Origin: Calorimonas adulescens
GTDB lineage: Bacteria; Bacillota; Thermoanaerobacteria; Thermoanaerobacterales; UBA4877
NCBI RefSeq assembly: GCF_008274215.1
Contig: NZ_VTPS01000010.1
Coordinates: 1 to 64,000 of the forward strand
Length of the DNA: 64,000 nt
Reading direction: 5' to 3'
The notes below the pieces were generated by a model. It saw only the letters and a program-made list of their open reading frames with translations. It ran no database searches and was not told where the DNA came from. Every line of letters begins with the position of its first letter. Position 1 is the first letter of the stretch. The translations under genes were made by a program, and so were the position numbers. Below are positions 43,486 through 52,964 of the stretch, in pieces.

Positions 43486-44784
43486 GTGTCACTGAATGTT
43501 GCATTTTATACCTTAGGGTGCAAGGTAAACCAGTATGAGACAGAGGCTATTATGGAGATTTTTCAGCAAAGGGGCTATAATGTCGTCAATTATAACAGCG
43601 TAGCTGATATATATATAATAAATACCTGCACGGTTACAGGTAGAGGGGACGCTAAATCAAGGGCATTGGTGAGAAAGGCTCTCAAAAAAAATGAAAATGC
43701 GATTATAGTGTTGACAGGTTGTTATCCACAGGCATTTTTGGATGAGGCTATGTCTATACCTGGTGTAGATATTATTACTGGTACAGATGAAAGGGCTGGG
43801 ATTGTTGAGTTAGTAGAAAATTGCATGAGAGACCGTCGTAAGATAGTAAAAGTAAATGATATAAGAAAAAATCACAGGTTTGAGAAGTTAAGTGTACTTA
43901 GAAACAGGGACAGAACGAGGGCATATATAAAAATAGAGGATGGATGTGACCTGTATTGTACATACTGTATTGTTCCTTATGCTCGCGGACCTGTCAGAAG
44001 TAGACCCTATGATGAAATAATGCATGAGGTTAAAAGGTTGGCTGATGAGGGTTTTAAAGAGGTAGTTCTTACGGGTATCCATATATCATCTTATGGGAGG
44101 GACATAGGTGATGTTTCTCTTCTTGACGTACTGAAGGGAATTAACAACATTGATGGCATATATAGAATAAGACTTAGCTCTTTGGAACCGCGAATCCTAA
44201 CAGAAGAGTTTATAAAAGAAATAGCATCCTTGGACAAACTTTGTAGATTTTTTCATATTTCGCTTCAGAGTGGCTGCGATGAGACGCTGAAAAGGATGCA
44301 TAGAAGATATACAACAGACGAGTATAGAAAAATAGTATGCAATTTAAGAAAATATATACCTGAAGTCGGTGTAGCCACTGACATTATGGTTGGGTTTCCA
44401 GGAGAGACGGATAAGGAATTTGAAGAATCCTATATGTTTGTAAAAGCGATGGGATTTTCCCATATGCATGTGTTTCAATATTCGCCCAGAAGGGGTACTA
44501 AGGCTTATGGATATACAGGACAGGTGGAAAAGAGGATAAAAGAAGAAAGAAGCAAAAAGATGATTGAACTGGCTGAAGAAATGAAGGTAGAATTTAATAA
44601 AAGATTCTTAGGAAAGACAATGGATGTCTTATATGAGAACGTCACTAAAGACGGTTTTAATGAAGGCCTTACTGATAATTATATTCGTGTGCTTATCCGT
44701 AGTGAAAATACATTGAAAAATGAGATGTATAAGACAAAACTTTTGAGTTTAAAGGGACTGGATATGATTGGCGAAATAGTGTAA
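43486..44784 (+). CDS. mtaB: tRNA (t6A37) methylthiotransferase MtaB
   Basis: A 432-residue radical SAM enzyme that adds a methylthio group to t6A37 in tRNAs reading ANN codons. The N-terminal UPF0004 cysteines are in YTLGCKVNQYE, INTCTVT and TGCYPQ; the radical SAM cluster is CDLYCTYC; a TRAM domain closes the protein. GTG 43486, eight bases after GGAGG, is the best start; the frame opens five codons earlier. Confidence 0.95.
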   Translation: MSLNVAFYTLGCKVNQYETEAIMEIFQQRGYNVVNYNSVADIYIINTCTVTGRGDAKSRALVRKALKKNENAIIVLTGCYPQAFLDEAMSIPGVDIITGTDERAGIVELVENCMRDRRKIVKVNDIRKNHRFEKLSVLRNRDRTRAYIKIEDGCDLYCTYCIVPYARGPVRSRPYDEIMHEVKRLADEGFKEVVLTGIHISSYGRDIGDVSLLDVLKGINNIDGIYRIRLSSLEPRILTEEFIKEIASLDKLCRFFHISLQSGCDETLKRMHRRYTTDEYRKIVCNLRKYIPEVGVATDIMVGFPGETDKEFEESYMFVKAMGFSHMHVFQYSPRRGTKAYGYTGQVEKRIKEERSKKMIELAEEMKVEFNKRFLGKTMDVLYENVTKDGFNEGLTDNYIRVLIRSENTLKNEMYKTKLLSLKGLDMIGEIV

Positions 44785-44813
44785 AATAATAACAAATGAT
44801 GGAGGTGAGAATA

Positions 44814-45155
44814 TTGGACTGCATCTTTTGCAAGATAATAAATAAGGAGATACCAGGTGATATCCTCTATGAGGATAATGACATGATGGCTTTCAAAGAC
44901 GTAAATCCGCAAGCTCCTGTGCATTTTCTTGTTGTCCCTAAAAAACATATAGAGAACATTATGGCATTGAGTGAGGGAGACTATGAACTTCTTGAGAAAA
45001 TATTTAAAAGGATTAATCTGCTGGCTAAAGAGCTTGGGATTGCGGACAATGGCTTTAGGATTGTGAACAACTGCAACCAAGACGGGGGTCAAACGGTAAT
45101 GCATCTCCACTTCCATGTGTTGGGAGGGCGTTTCATGCAGTGGCCTCCAGGTTAA
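44814..45155 (+). CDS. HIT-family nucleotide hydrolase (HinT-like)
   Basis: A 113-residue histidine-triad protein. It starts MDCIFCKIINKEIPGDIL and ends with the triad VMHLHFHVLGGR. HinT-type enzymes split adenosine phosphoramidates and lysyl-AMP. Start is TTG, after GGAGGTGAGAATA; an ATG six codons earlier overlaps the ribosome site. It follows mtaB closely. Confidence 0.93.
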   Translation: MDCIFCKIINKEIPGDILYEDNDMMAFKDVNPQAPVHFLVVPKKHIENIMALSEGDYELLEKIFKRINLLAKELGIADNGFRIVNNCNQDGGQTVMHLHFHVLGGRFMQWPPG

Positions 45156-45157
45156 AA

Positions 45158-45186
45158 TTGACTAAAGCCAATGGGTGGTGTATAAT
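45158..45186 (+). promoter_or_regulatory. Promoter of rpsU
   Basis: TTGACT at 45158-45163 and TATAAT at 45181-45186 with 17 bases between. Confidence 0.75.
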
Positions 45187-45258
45187 TAAAAAGTAGGATA
45201 TTTTACAGTTATATTCCCGCCATTCAGTAAATGAAGAGCAAGGAAGGGGGGAAAGTTG

Positions 45259-45438
45259 ATGGCCACAGAAATAAAAATAGCTGAGAATGAGTCTTTGGAT
45301 AATGCCCTAAAGCGTTTTAAGAGGGAGTGTGCTCGTTCTGGTGTATTGGCAGAAGTGAGGAAGCGTGAGCATTATGAAAGTCCTAGTGTGAAACGTAAGA
45401 AAAAATCAGAAGCAGCACGTAAGCGTAAGTATAAATAG
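45259..45438 (+). CDS. rpsU: 30S ribosomal protein S21
   Basis: A 59-residue basic protein with the S21 pattern [20 protein letters not shown] and a Lys/Arg-rich tail. It acts in initiation on the 30S subunit. AAGGGGGGAAAG precedes the ATG; TTG one codon earlier is less likely. It has its own promoter and terminator. Confidence 0.95.
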   Translation: MATEIKIAENESLDNALKRFKRECARSGVLAEVRKREHYESPSVKRKKKSEAARKRKYK

Positions 45439-45479
45439 AGAATATCATAAAATCCAATGAACCATATCAATTTGAAATA

Positions 45480-45512
45480 AAAAACTTGGCAGTAGTGTCA
45501 AGTTTTTTTAAT
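45480..45512 (+). terminator. Terminator of rpsU
   Basis: AAAACTTG pairs with CAAGTTTT, extended by a GCA/TGT region, followed by seven T. Confidence 0.88.
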
Positions 45513-45544
45513 TATACATTACATTTGCCAGGGGGCACCAATCT

Positions 45545-46618
45545 ATGAAAAAAATAGTGGTCTTTATTCTTATCTTTTTGGTGGCCATTTCATTTCTCCA
45601 CGATAATGCATGGACAGAAGTTAGCTCCAGGTTAATATTTGAGGACAATGGTCCTGCATCGAATTTCTTTGTAGAGACTTCACTTCTCTTTAATGAAATA
45701 CCTGTATATTATAGTGGGAAAGGAATCAGCAGCTCGGGTATACTGACTGACCCCTTTGAGATATCCTATGTAGATGTTAAGAAAAGACGTTTTACGCTGA
45801 ATATACCTGAGGGTACCGATAGTATCACGCTTTATCTTGATACCAGCAGGGAGAAAAAGATTCCCCTTAAAATGCCTGAGGTTTTAATAAATCCTGTCAA
45901 AAAAGAATTATACATTCGAGGTGATGTTGGGAGTATAGTCAACATTCGGTTTTCCTTGATGAAAGGCGGAACATATACAGTGCAAAATGTGATAAGAAAT
46001 GGTGAATTAAAACTTGGCTATAAATCATTGAATGGGGAGTTAAAAGAAGGAGCGGTGGTGAACATTGATATACTCTCTCCTGCAGGTTATGAATATATTA
46101 GTGTGAGAAGATTACCATATATAGCTGTAAATCTGGATGATAAAGGTCTTATTGTAACTGGTTATTACTTTAATAAGAAAGTACCGCAACTTTACTTGTT
46201 GGATGAAAAAGGAAGTATTTTGTCTGAACTGCAGGTGGAAGCAGGAAATGGAGATGGGTTCTTTAAGGCCAGGCCGCCAAAAGATATTTCAATAAAAGCA
46301 GGATATGAAATATATTATAAAGAAGACATGTACAATTTCAAGTTTACGTTGCCAGAGATCAGAGCTTCTCTTGAAAAACCAGCAGATTTACTTATATATA
46401 GCAGCAGAAAAGGGGCAATGATGTTAAAAATTGATGACAGAATATTAAAAATACTTCCGAATGAAGATGGGCTGTACAGGTATAGAATCACTGATAAAAA
46501 CAAAAACAAAATAGTGGGTTTTAAAGTTGGATATGTAAGTGGAGAGGGTAACGAATTTTGGAGAACATTTGAACTTGATAGCGAACAGTCATATCAATAT
46601 ATGAATATATATATTTGA
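45545..46618 (+). CDS. Secreted protein of unknown function, possibly the N-terminal part of a split nuclease
   Basis: A 357-residue protein with a signal peptide (KKIVVFILIFLVAISFLH, cut near residue 24) and a beta-rich exported part. I recognise no family. The last codons, MNIYI-stop, lie in the alternating tract ATATATAT (46605-46614). Downstream in the +1 frame, reading runs without a stop through DSAFQREKVDNELRIL into an endonuclease/exonuclease/phosphatase domain. One more AT unit, or one base fewer, would fuse the two into a secreted protein of about 600 residues. Upstream is AGGGGGCACCAATCT as RBS. It occupies the place of yqeY in other Firmicutes. Confidence 0.68.
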   Translation: MKKIVVFILIFLVAISFLHDNAWTEVSSRLIFEDNGPASNFFVETSLLFNEIPVYYSGKGISSSGILTDPFEISYVDVKKRRFTLNIPEGTDSITLYLDTSREKKIPLKMPEVLINPVKKELYIRGDVGSIVNIRFSLMKGGTYTVQNVIRNGELKLGYKSLNGELKEGAVVNIDILSPAGYEYISVRRLPYIAVNLDDKGLIVTGYYFNKKVPQLYLLDEKGSILSELQVEAGNGDGFFKARPPKDISIKAGYEIYYKEDMYNFKFTLPEIRASLEKPADLLIYSSRKGAMMLKIDDRILKILPNEDGLYRYRITDKNKNKIVGFKVGYVSGEGNEFWRTFELDSEQSYQYMNIYI

Positions 46619-46661
46619 TTCTGCTTTTCAACGGGAAAAAGTTGATAATGAACTACGTATT

Positions 46662-47354
46662 TTGAGCTATAATATTCATCATGGCGCAACAAAAGAAGGA
46701 AGAGACAGCTTAGATCAAATAGCACTGCTTATTAAAGAACTTAATGCTGATATAATAGGGTTGCAAGAGGTAGATAGGTTTGCTGCACGTAGCAATTTCA
46801 AAGATCAAATAAAGGTATTGGCGGAAAAGACAGGTATGGAATATGTGTTTGGCAAGACTGTAAATGTGCCAACCGGAATTACCGGCAATGCCATACTGAG
46901 TAAATACCCGATTGTAACTGAAGATAACTTTCTTCTACCAAGTTTGTTAGAACAACGAGCTTTCGTAGTTGGCAGGATAGATATAAACGGAACGGAAATA
47001 GGTGTTGGCGTATTACATCTTGGATTAAATAAATATGAAAGGATAAAACAGTCAGAAACCATAAAGTCTATTGTAAATTCATTAAATAAAGAGTATATTT
47101 TAATAGGAGATATGAATTCCAACGATTCATCACGAGAGGTAAGAATACTTTCGAATAAAGCCAGGGATACTGCAGAAGCATCCAGTGGTAATATAAATAC
47201 TTTTGCCTATGGTTCAGCAGAGCCAAATGTAAGGATAGACTACATCTTTACTTCTAATGGGTTTGACGTTCTCTCTCATAAGGTAGTTAATGTGGACTAC
47301 TCGGACCATATTCCTGTGGTTGCTGATGTTATTTTAAAAAATCAAGGAGAATGA
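46662..47354 (+). CDS. Endonuclease/exonuclease/phosphatase-family domain protein
   Basis: A 230-residue EEP-fold protein: LSYNIHHGATKEG, GLQEVDRFAARSN with the metal-binding Glu, LIGDMNSNDSSREV and DYSDHIPVVADV with the catalytic Asp-His. These motifs fit the Mg2+-dependent phosphodiesterase family (sphingomyelinase/DNase I-like). The only start is TTG 46662, right at the first strand, with no Shine-Dalgarno sequence and no signal peptide. The frame is open back to 46605, beside the AT tract where the upstream secreted protein ends, so this may be the C-terminal half of a frameshifted gene. Confidence 0.82.
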   Translation: MSYNIHHGATKEGRDSLDQIALLIKELNADIIGLQEVDRFAARSNFKDQIKVLAEKTGMEYVFGKTVNVPTGITGNAILSKYPIVTEDNFLLPSLLEQRAFVVGRIDINGTEIGVGVLHLGLNKYERIKQSETIKSIVNSLNKEYILIGDMNSNDSSREVRILSNKARDTAEASSGNINTFAYGSAEPNVRIDYIFTSNGFDVLSHKVVNVDYSDHIPVVADVILKNQGE

Positions 47355-47357
47355 GTA

Positions 47358-48644
47358 ATGAAAAAAATTTTCCTTTTGCTCCTTATTTTATTAATATCTA
47401 TTTCATTTACTGGTATGGCAGAGACAAAACCTCCTGTCTATGTAGTTCCAATAAAAAGTGAAGTAAACCCTGCGCTGGCAACACTTGTTACCAGTAGTTT
47501 GGAAAAAGCTGAGAAAAATGGAGCTTCTATGGTTATATTTGATATTGATACCTTTGGGGGAAGGATCGACTCAGCATTAAAGATAAGCGATGCCATCACA
47601 GGCACCAGCTTGCCCACGCTTTCGTATATAGATAACAGGGCAATATCTGCCGGTGTGGCCATTGCCATTTCTGCTGATAAGATTGTAGTAAACTCAAGGG
47701 CTACTATAGGTGCTGCTGAGACCGTACCATATTCAGAAAAGAATGTATCATTTTGGTCGGGAGAATTGAAAGATATTGCTCAAAATAAAGGAAGAGATCC
47801 AGAAATTATAGCCGCAATGGCAGATAAGGACATTGAAATACCAGGTATAATTGAGAAGGGTAAGCTACTTACTTTAACCAGTGATGGAGCTTTAAAGTAT
47901 GGAGTTGCGGATTATATGGCCAATAGTTTAAAAGAAATACTGGGGAAAGAGGGGCTCGCTGGAACACCTTTAATAGAGGTTAAACCAAATCTCCAGATAA
48001 GAATTGCGCAGTTTGCCTCATCAGTTACTTGGGGTCCTATTATTTTAAGCCTTGCAATGATATTTATGCTCATAGAGCTTCTTACACCAAGTTTTGGCCT
48101 GTTTGGCACCTTATCGATAGGCTTATTTGCCCTGTATTTTGGGGGTAATATACTTGCGGGTTATTCAGGATATGAGGTATTGGTTATGTTTGCTGCTGGG
48201 CTGTTGCTGCTCTTGGTTGAGGCATTTATACCGGGTTTTGGTGTTGCAGGTGCTGGAGGAATTATATTGATACTTTTAAGTGTTATAATATCTGCAGAGA
48301 ACTTTACCCAGGCAATAACAGCTATCGTTGTTGCTTTTGTGGTATCAATTATTGCCTTGGCTCTGATCATAAAATATGCACCTAAAAGCAAGTTTTATGA
48401 CAGGATAATATTAAAGACATCTCTTTCAAAAGAAGCAGGGTTTGCAGCGACAGAGGACTATAGCGAATATATAGGGAAGGAAGGTGTAGCTATTACACCT
48501 TTGAGACCAGCGGGAATTGTAGAGGTTAATGGAAAGCGACTGGATGTGGTGGCAGAGGGTACCTTTGTTAAATCAGGTAGTAAAGTGGTTATAATAGGGG
48601 TAGAGGGAAGAAGGATTATAATTAAAGAAAAGGAGGCAGAGTAG
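47358..48644 (+). CDS. NfeD-family membrane serine protease (ClpP-like class)
   Basis: A 428-residue NfeD1b-type protein. A signal peptide (about 1-21) is followed by a ClpP-like domain with FDIDTFGGRIDSALKISDAI and IDNRAISAGVAIAISADKIV, containing the SAGV-type catalytic serine, and then about four transmembrane helices (about 215-335) and a C-terminal OB domain. NfeD proteins work with flotillins, and floA is next, directly abutting. Roles in membrane-microdomain organisation are known for the pair. Confidence 0.9.
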   Translation: MKKIFLLLLILLISISFTGMAETKPPVYVVPIKSEVNPALATLVTSSLEKAEKNGASMVIFDIDTFGGRIDSALKISDAITGTSLPTLSYIDNRAISAGVAIAISADKIVVNSRATIGAAETVPYSEKNVSFWSGELKDIAQNKGRDPEIIAAMADKDIEIPGIIEKGKLLTLTSDGALKYGVADYMANSLKEILGKEGLAGTPLIEVKPNLQIRIAQFASSVTWGPIILSLAMIFMLIELLTPSFGLFGTLSIGLFALYFGGNILAGYSGYEVLVMFAAGLLLLLVEAFIPGFGVAGAGGIILILLSVIISAENFTQAITAIVVAFVVSIIALALIIKYAPKSKFYDRIILKTSLSKEAGFAATEDYSEYIGKEGVAITPLRPAGIVEVNGKRLDVVAEGTFVKSGSKVVIIGVEGRRIIIKEKEAE

Positions 48645-49643
48645 ATGAGTTTTTTGGTTGTTTTACTGCCAATAATGATTATCTTTATTGTTCTTATTGT
48701 TGTGTTGAGCTTTGTTCCTCTTGGGTTATGGATATCGGCTCTTGCAGCAGGAGTACACGTGGGGATCATGACCTTGATTGGAATGAGGCTTAGGCGTGTG
48801 GCACCGGCAAAGATAGTAAATCCACTTATTAAAGCTACAAAGGCTGGTTTAAATGAGGTTAATACAAACAATCTTGAGGCCCATTACCTTGCAGGAGGGA
48901 ATGTAGACAGGGTTGTGAATGCGCTTATAGCAGCTCAGAGAGCAGGTATACCTTTGAGCTTTGAGAGAGCCGCTGCCATTGATTTAGCTGGACGCAACGT
49001 GCTTGAAGCGGTACAGATGAGTGTAAATCCAAAGGTTATAGAGACACCACAGGTATCTGCAGTATCCAAAGATGGTATAGAGGTCATAGTGAAGGCCAGA
49101 GTTACAGTAAGAGCAAACATAGACAGACTGGTTGGTGGTGCAGGTGAGGAGACTATAATAGCGCGGGTAGGTGAAGGTATAGTCACTACCGTGGGTAGCT
49201 CGACATCACATAAGGCTGTCCTTGAAAATCCTGATTCTATATCTAAAACTGTATTGGATAAGGGTCTTGATTCAGGTACGGCATTCGAAATACTCTCAAT
49301 TGATATAGCTGATGTGGATGTGGGAAGGAATATAGGTGCAAGGCTGCAGACGGATCAGGCTGAAGCTGACAAGAAGATAGCTCAGGCAAAAGCAGAAGAG
49401 CGTCGTGCAATGGCTATTGCAGTAGAACAGGAGATGAAAGCACGAGTACAGGAAATGAGAGCCAAGGTGGTTGAGGCTGAATCTGAGGTACCAAGGGCCA
49501 TGGCACAGGCTTTACGAGAAGGTAGATTGGGGATTATGGACTATTACAACATGCAAAATGTTAAGGCTGATACTGATATGAGAGAATCCATATCACGTCT
49601 TAACGGGGGGAACCAGCCAAAAGAAACTGAAAATGGCAAGTAG
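48645..49643 (+). CDS. floA: Flotillin-like protein FloA
   Basis: A 332-residue flotillin-like protein (YqfA). One N-terminal membrane hairpin ([20 protein letters not shown]) precedes the SPFH-type body with [21 protein letters not shown] and a Glu/Ala-rich coiled coil ([18 protein letters not shown]). It organises functional membrane microdomains. It directly follows nfeD, the usual pair in Bacilli and Clostridia. Confidence 0.94.
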   Translation: MSFLVVLLPIMIIFIVLIVVLSFVPLGLWISALAAGVHVGIMTLIGMRLRRVAPAKIVNPLIKATKAGLNEVNTNNLEAHYLAGGNVDRVVNALIAAQRAGIPLSFERAAAIDLAGRNVLEAVQMSVNPKVIETPQVSAVSKDGIEVIVKARVTVRANIDRLVGGAGEETIIARVGEGIVTTVGSSTSHKAVLENPDSISKTVLDKGLDSGTAFEILSIDIADVDVGRNIGARLQTDQAEADKKIAQAKAEERRAMAIAVEQEMKARVQEMRAKVVEAESEVPRAMAQALREGRLGIMDYYNMQNVKADTDMRESISRLNGGNQPKETENGK

Positions 49644-49654
49644 GTGATATTATT

Positions 49655-50059
49655 ATGGCCACTGATTTAATTATACAGATAATAGTTTTAATCATAGCAG
49701 GTATTGTTGGATATTTTTTTACACCAAAAAGAAATAGTACAAAGAACAGAGTAATGACAGGGAAGCCGGGGGTCGACAACAAAAATAAAGAACCTTTTGG
49801 CAACATAGATAAAAACATGGATAAACTGGAGGGAACCGATATTCAGGTACCTTCCGATGCAGGTGATACAGAGAGAAAGCAACAATTGAATAACAATCCA
49901 GAGCCAGTATATACAGAGGAGGGTATGGAAAATATAGAGGAGATGTGTAAACCTATGTGTTCAACACCCTATGCTGATGAACTAATGAAGGCTGTTATTT
50001 ATAGTGAAATTATAGCACCACCTAAGGCATTGAGGAGGATAAAACGTGTTATTCGTTAA
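49655..50059 (+). CDS. Hypothetical single-span membrane protein
   Basis: A 134-residue protein with one N-terminal helix (LIIQIIVLIIAGIVGYFF), a low-complexity polar middle, and a C-terminal part with MCKPMCSTPYADELMKA and APPKALRRIKRVIR. AGGTGAT is the RBS. It overlaps the next gene by 14 bases. The pair occupies the place of yqfB between floA and yqfC. A YqfB relation is not visible; I do not assign a function. Confidence 0.65.
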   Translation: MATDLIIQIIVLIIAGIVGYFFTPKRNSTKNRVMTGKPGVDNKNKEPFGNIDKNMDKLEGTDIQVPSDAGDTERKQQLNNNPEPVYTEEGMENIEEMCKPMCSTPYADELMKAVIYSEIIAPPKALRRIKRVIR

Positions 50060-50390
50060 ATCAGCTTTTAGGGTAATTATGCTCTACTTGATAGTATGCG
50101 CGGCATCAGCTGCCATAGGTTTCCTGTATCATGCAATAAGCTCTACACCCCTTATTTTTTCAATATACAGGGCCTATTTAATAGTATCCATGATATTGAT
50201 GCTTTTTGGTGTATTTACAATGTTTAGAGGTTATCACCCTGGGAAGCTATCAGAAAACATCGAAGTTAATTATGATCCCAAATGGGGTGTTAGGAATCCG
50301 GAAAGAATGCTGATTGTTGGAATGGTGATAATGATTATCGGCCTTGGCGTATTCTTTACTGGTCTGTATATTGAAAGTACACTCCATTAG
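50046..50390 (+). CDS. Hypothetical three-helix membrane protein
   Basis: A 114-residue protein with three likely transmembrane helices (about 8-28, 36-58, 90-110) and a soluble loop containing GYHPGKLSENIEVNY. GTG start after GGAGGATAAAAC, which lies inside the previous gene, so translation is coupled. I do not recognise a family. Operon position next to floA and yqfC suggests a membrane or sporulation role, as a guess only. Confidence 0.65.
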   Translation: MLFVKSAFRVIMLYLIVCAASAAIGFLYHAISSTPLIFSIYRAYLIVSMILMLFGVFTMFRGYHPGKLSENIEVNYDPKWGVRNPERMLIVGMVIMIIGLGVFFTGLYIESTLH

Positions 50391-50410
50391 AACATTAATG
50401 GGGTTTTTTG
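50382..50410 (+). terminator. Terminator before yqfC
   Basis: CCATTA pairs with TAATGG around GAACAT, followed by GGTTTTTTG. It separates the floA unit from the yqfC unit. Confidence 0.65.
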
Positions 50411-50458
50411 TATTTCTTTTATCCATAAGGCATAAGATTACTATTGAGGGGTGAACTT

Positions 50459-50743
50459 ATGGATAAAAATAACTTTTTTAAATGGATGCTTGAGGAAATC
50501 ACTGATTTCCCAAGGGATGTGATACTAAATTTACCGAGAATAGTAATGATTGGTAATTTGGAGGCTGATATCGAAAATTTCAACAACTTGCTGGAATATA
50601 CAACTGATAAAGTCAGGATAGGGACAAACCTGGGCATACTCATGTTTTCTGGCTCAAATCTTGAGATAAAGATGATATCTCAAAATGAAATGATTGTTAC
50701 AGGTTGTATTAATTCAATAGAATTGGGATTAAACAGGAGGTAA
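50459..50743 (+). CDS. yqfC: Sporulation protein YqfC
   Basis: A 94-residue protein of the YqfC family: WMLEEITDFPRDVILNLPR, a GNLEADIENFNNLLEYT segment and the MISQNEMIVTGCINSIEL end. YqfC is a forespore/mother-cell sporulation protein of unknown mechanism, related to the YabP family. Start at ATG 50459 after GAGGGGTGAACTT. It is directly followed by yqfD. Confidence 0.9.
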   Translation: MDKNNFFKWMLEEITDFPRDVILNLPRIVMIGNLEADIENFNNLLEYTTDKVRIGTNLGILMFSGSNLEIKMISQNEMIVTGCINSIELGLNRR

Positions 50744-50746
50744 AAG

Positions 50747-51958
50747 ATGCCCGGGGGAATATACACGTATATAACAGGTTATGCAAAGCTTAGAATCACT
50801 GGGGTCTCTATTGAAAAATTTATTAATAAAGTACAGTCAAGTGATATAATATTATTTGACATAAAGAGAAATAAATATAAGGAGCTAACCTTTAAAGTAA
50901 ATCGCTGTGATCTGGAAAAAATTAAAAGGGTTTCAACGGAACTACACCTTGATATGGAAATAATAAATGAGACAGGTTTTCTTTATTATCTTCAGATATT
51001 TTTACAAAATAGAAGTTTTGTGCTGGGTGTTATAATAGGTATGTTGCTTCTCTACCTTGCAACATCGTTTATATGGACTGTTGAAATAAGAGGTAATGAA
51101 AAGGTTAAAACTGATGAGTTGAAAACGATCATAGAGGATCTTGGTGTTAAACGGGGGGTATTGAAATCGACCATTGACCATGATAAATTTATCATTGAGC
51201 TATTAAATAAGGAGAGCAGACTAACCTGGGCAGAACTTGAAATAAAAGGTGTAAGAGCTATGGTTAGAGTAGCAGAAGGGGAAAAACCACCTGAGGTTAT
51301 TGATGCTGATACGCCGTGCAATATTGTAGCCAGGAGAGATGGATTTCTGTTAAAACTTCTGCCTCTTAATGGAGAAAGGGCCGTAGACGATAATAATGCT
51401 GTGAAAAAAGGACAGATACTGGTATCTGGAATAATACACAGTGAATTGTCGGGGACCAGATATGTACACGCAATGGGTCAAGCGTGGGCCCATACTTACT
51501 ATGAAGGGGAAGCAGAGGTTGATATAAGTGATTATTTATATGAAGAATCTGGGAACCACAAGGTAAGATATGAGCTGGTACTGAATAATACGGTCATCCC
51601 TATGTATTTTAAGGACGATGATATAGATTTTAAGAGATATAGTGTAGCAACAGAGAATGTATTTCCTGAAATAACGACGGGGTATATACCAGTGCATATA
51701 AGAAAAATTACATATAAAGAGCTTATGGAAAAAAGTTTTGACGAAGCCATGAGGCTTGCTAAATCTAAATGTGAGGAATTAGCGTTTCAGAAATCTAAAG
51801 AACTCATACCATATAATGGTAAGATTCTGCAAAAATTTGTAAAATCTGATATGACACCACAAGGTAATGTTCATTCAAAAGTAACCATAGAGGTATTGGA
51901 GGATATTGCTGAGGAAGAAAAAATGATCATGAGTGAGGAGGATGAGTTTGGTAAGTAA
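50747..51958 (+). CDS. yqfD: Sporulation protein YqfD
   Basis: A 403-residue protein with one transmembrane helix near residue 85-105 (FVLGVIIGMLLLYLATSFIW) followed by IRGNEKVKTDEL and AWAHTYYEGEAEVDI. It belongs to the YqfD family needed for efficient sporulation in Bacillus. It has GGAGGTAAAAG as RBS. Its end overlaps phoH by about ten bases. Confidence 0.93.
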   Translation: MPGGIYTYITGYAKLRITGVSIEKFINKVQSSDIILFDIKRNKYKELTFKVNRCDLEKIKRVSTELHLDMEIINETGFLYYLQIFLQNRSFVLGVIIGMLLLYLATSFIWTVEIRGNEKVKTDELKTIIEDLGVKRGVLKSTIDHDKFIIELLNKESRLTWAELEIKGVRAMVRVAEGEKPPEVIDADTPCNIVARRDGFLLKLLPLNGERAVDDNNAVKKGQILVSGIIHSELSGTRYVHAMGQAWAHTYYEGEAEVDISDYLYEESGNHKVRYELVLNNTVIPMYFKDDDIDFKRYSVATENVFPEITTGYIPVHIRKITYKELMEKSFDEAMRLAKSKCEELAFQKSKELIPYNGKILQKFVKSDMTPQGNVHSKVTIEVLEDIAEEEKMIMSEEDEFGK

Positions 51959-52964
51959 CTACGAGATGAGCATAAAACTGGATAGCATGGATAAAGCACT
52001 GATGCTATTTGGGGAGTTTGATGAAAATATTAAACAAATTGAAGGCAGTTTCAGCGTGGACATTGTTGTTAGAGAAAATGAGATAAAGATTATTGGAGAG
52101 GAGGAAGCGGTAGAGAAAGCCTCAAGAGTGATTGACAATCTTTTGAAACAGATAGAAAGCGGTGAAGACATTAATTCTCATAACGTCTTTTATACAATTG
52201 ACATGGTTAAAGAAGGAAAAGATGATAAGCTGGATGACATAATTAATGATATTATCTGCGTTACTGCAAGGGGGAGACAGATCAAAAGTAAAACCCTGGG
52301 GCAGAAACTTTATATAAAAGCTATAAAAGAGAATGATATTGTATTTGCTATTGGTCCGGCTGGTACGGGTAAGACCTATCTTGCAATGGCAATGGCGGTG
52401 AATGCATTGAAAAATCGCGAGGTAGGTAGAATTGTGCTTACCAGACCGGCTGTAGAGGCTGGTGAACGGTTGGGATATCTTCCTGGAGACTTACAGGAAA
52501 AAGTGGATCCATATTTAAGGCCTATATATGACGCCCTCTATGACATAATAGGTCCAGAAACATTTCAGAAACATATGGAAAAAGGATTTATAGAGGTTGC
52601 TCCACTGGCATATATGAGAGGAAGGACGCTGGATGATTCCTTTATCATACTTGATGAAGCACAAAATACAACATCTGAACAGATGAAGATGTTTTTAACA
52701 AGGATGGGTTTTGGATCAAAAATGATAATTACAGGCGACATTACCCAGATAGATCTTCCAAACACAAGGAAATCGGGTCTTAAAGAGGTTTCAAAAATTT
52801 TAGATGGGATAGAGGGGATATCATTCGTTTATTTGACAGATAAGGATGTGGTAAGAAACCCTCTTGTTCAAAAGATTGTTAATGCATATGGAGCATATGA
52901 GGATAAAAAGAAAATAAAGATGGTTAAAAAGAGGGGACAGATATATGAGGATAGAGATAGATAA
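51948..52964 (+). CDS. phoH: PhoH-family ATPase
   Basis: A 338-residue PhoH-like P-loop ATPase: FAIGPAGTGKTYLAMAMAV, IILDEAQNTTSEQMKMFLTRM and ITGDITQIDLP, with an N-terminal KH-like region. The role is uncertain but is linked to RNA handling through its partner ybeY, which overlaps it by 20 bases. The start is doubtful: TTG 51948, six bases after GAGGAGG, is chosen; ATG 51942 is too close to that site and ATG 51966 has no RBS. Confidence 0.92.
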   Translation: MVSNYEMSIKLDSMDKALMLFGEFDENIKQIEGSFSVDIVVRENEIKIIGEEEAVEKASRVIDNLLKQIESGEDINSHNVFYTIDMVKEGKDDKLDDIINDIICVTARGRQIKSKTLGQKLYIKAIKENDIVFAIGPAGTGKTYLAMAMAVNALKNREVGRIVLTRPAVEAGERLGYLPGDLQEKVDPYLRPIYDALYDIIGPETFQKHMEKGFIEVAPLAYMRGRTLDDSFIILDEAQNTTSEQMKMFLTRMGFGSKMIITGDITQIDLPNTRKSGLKEVSKILDGIEGISFVYLTDKDVVRNPLVQKIVNAYGAYEDKKKIKMVKKRGQIYEDRDR

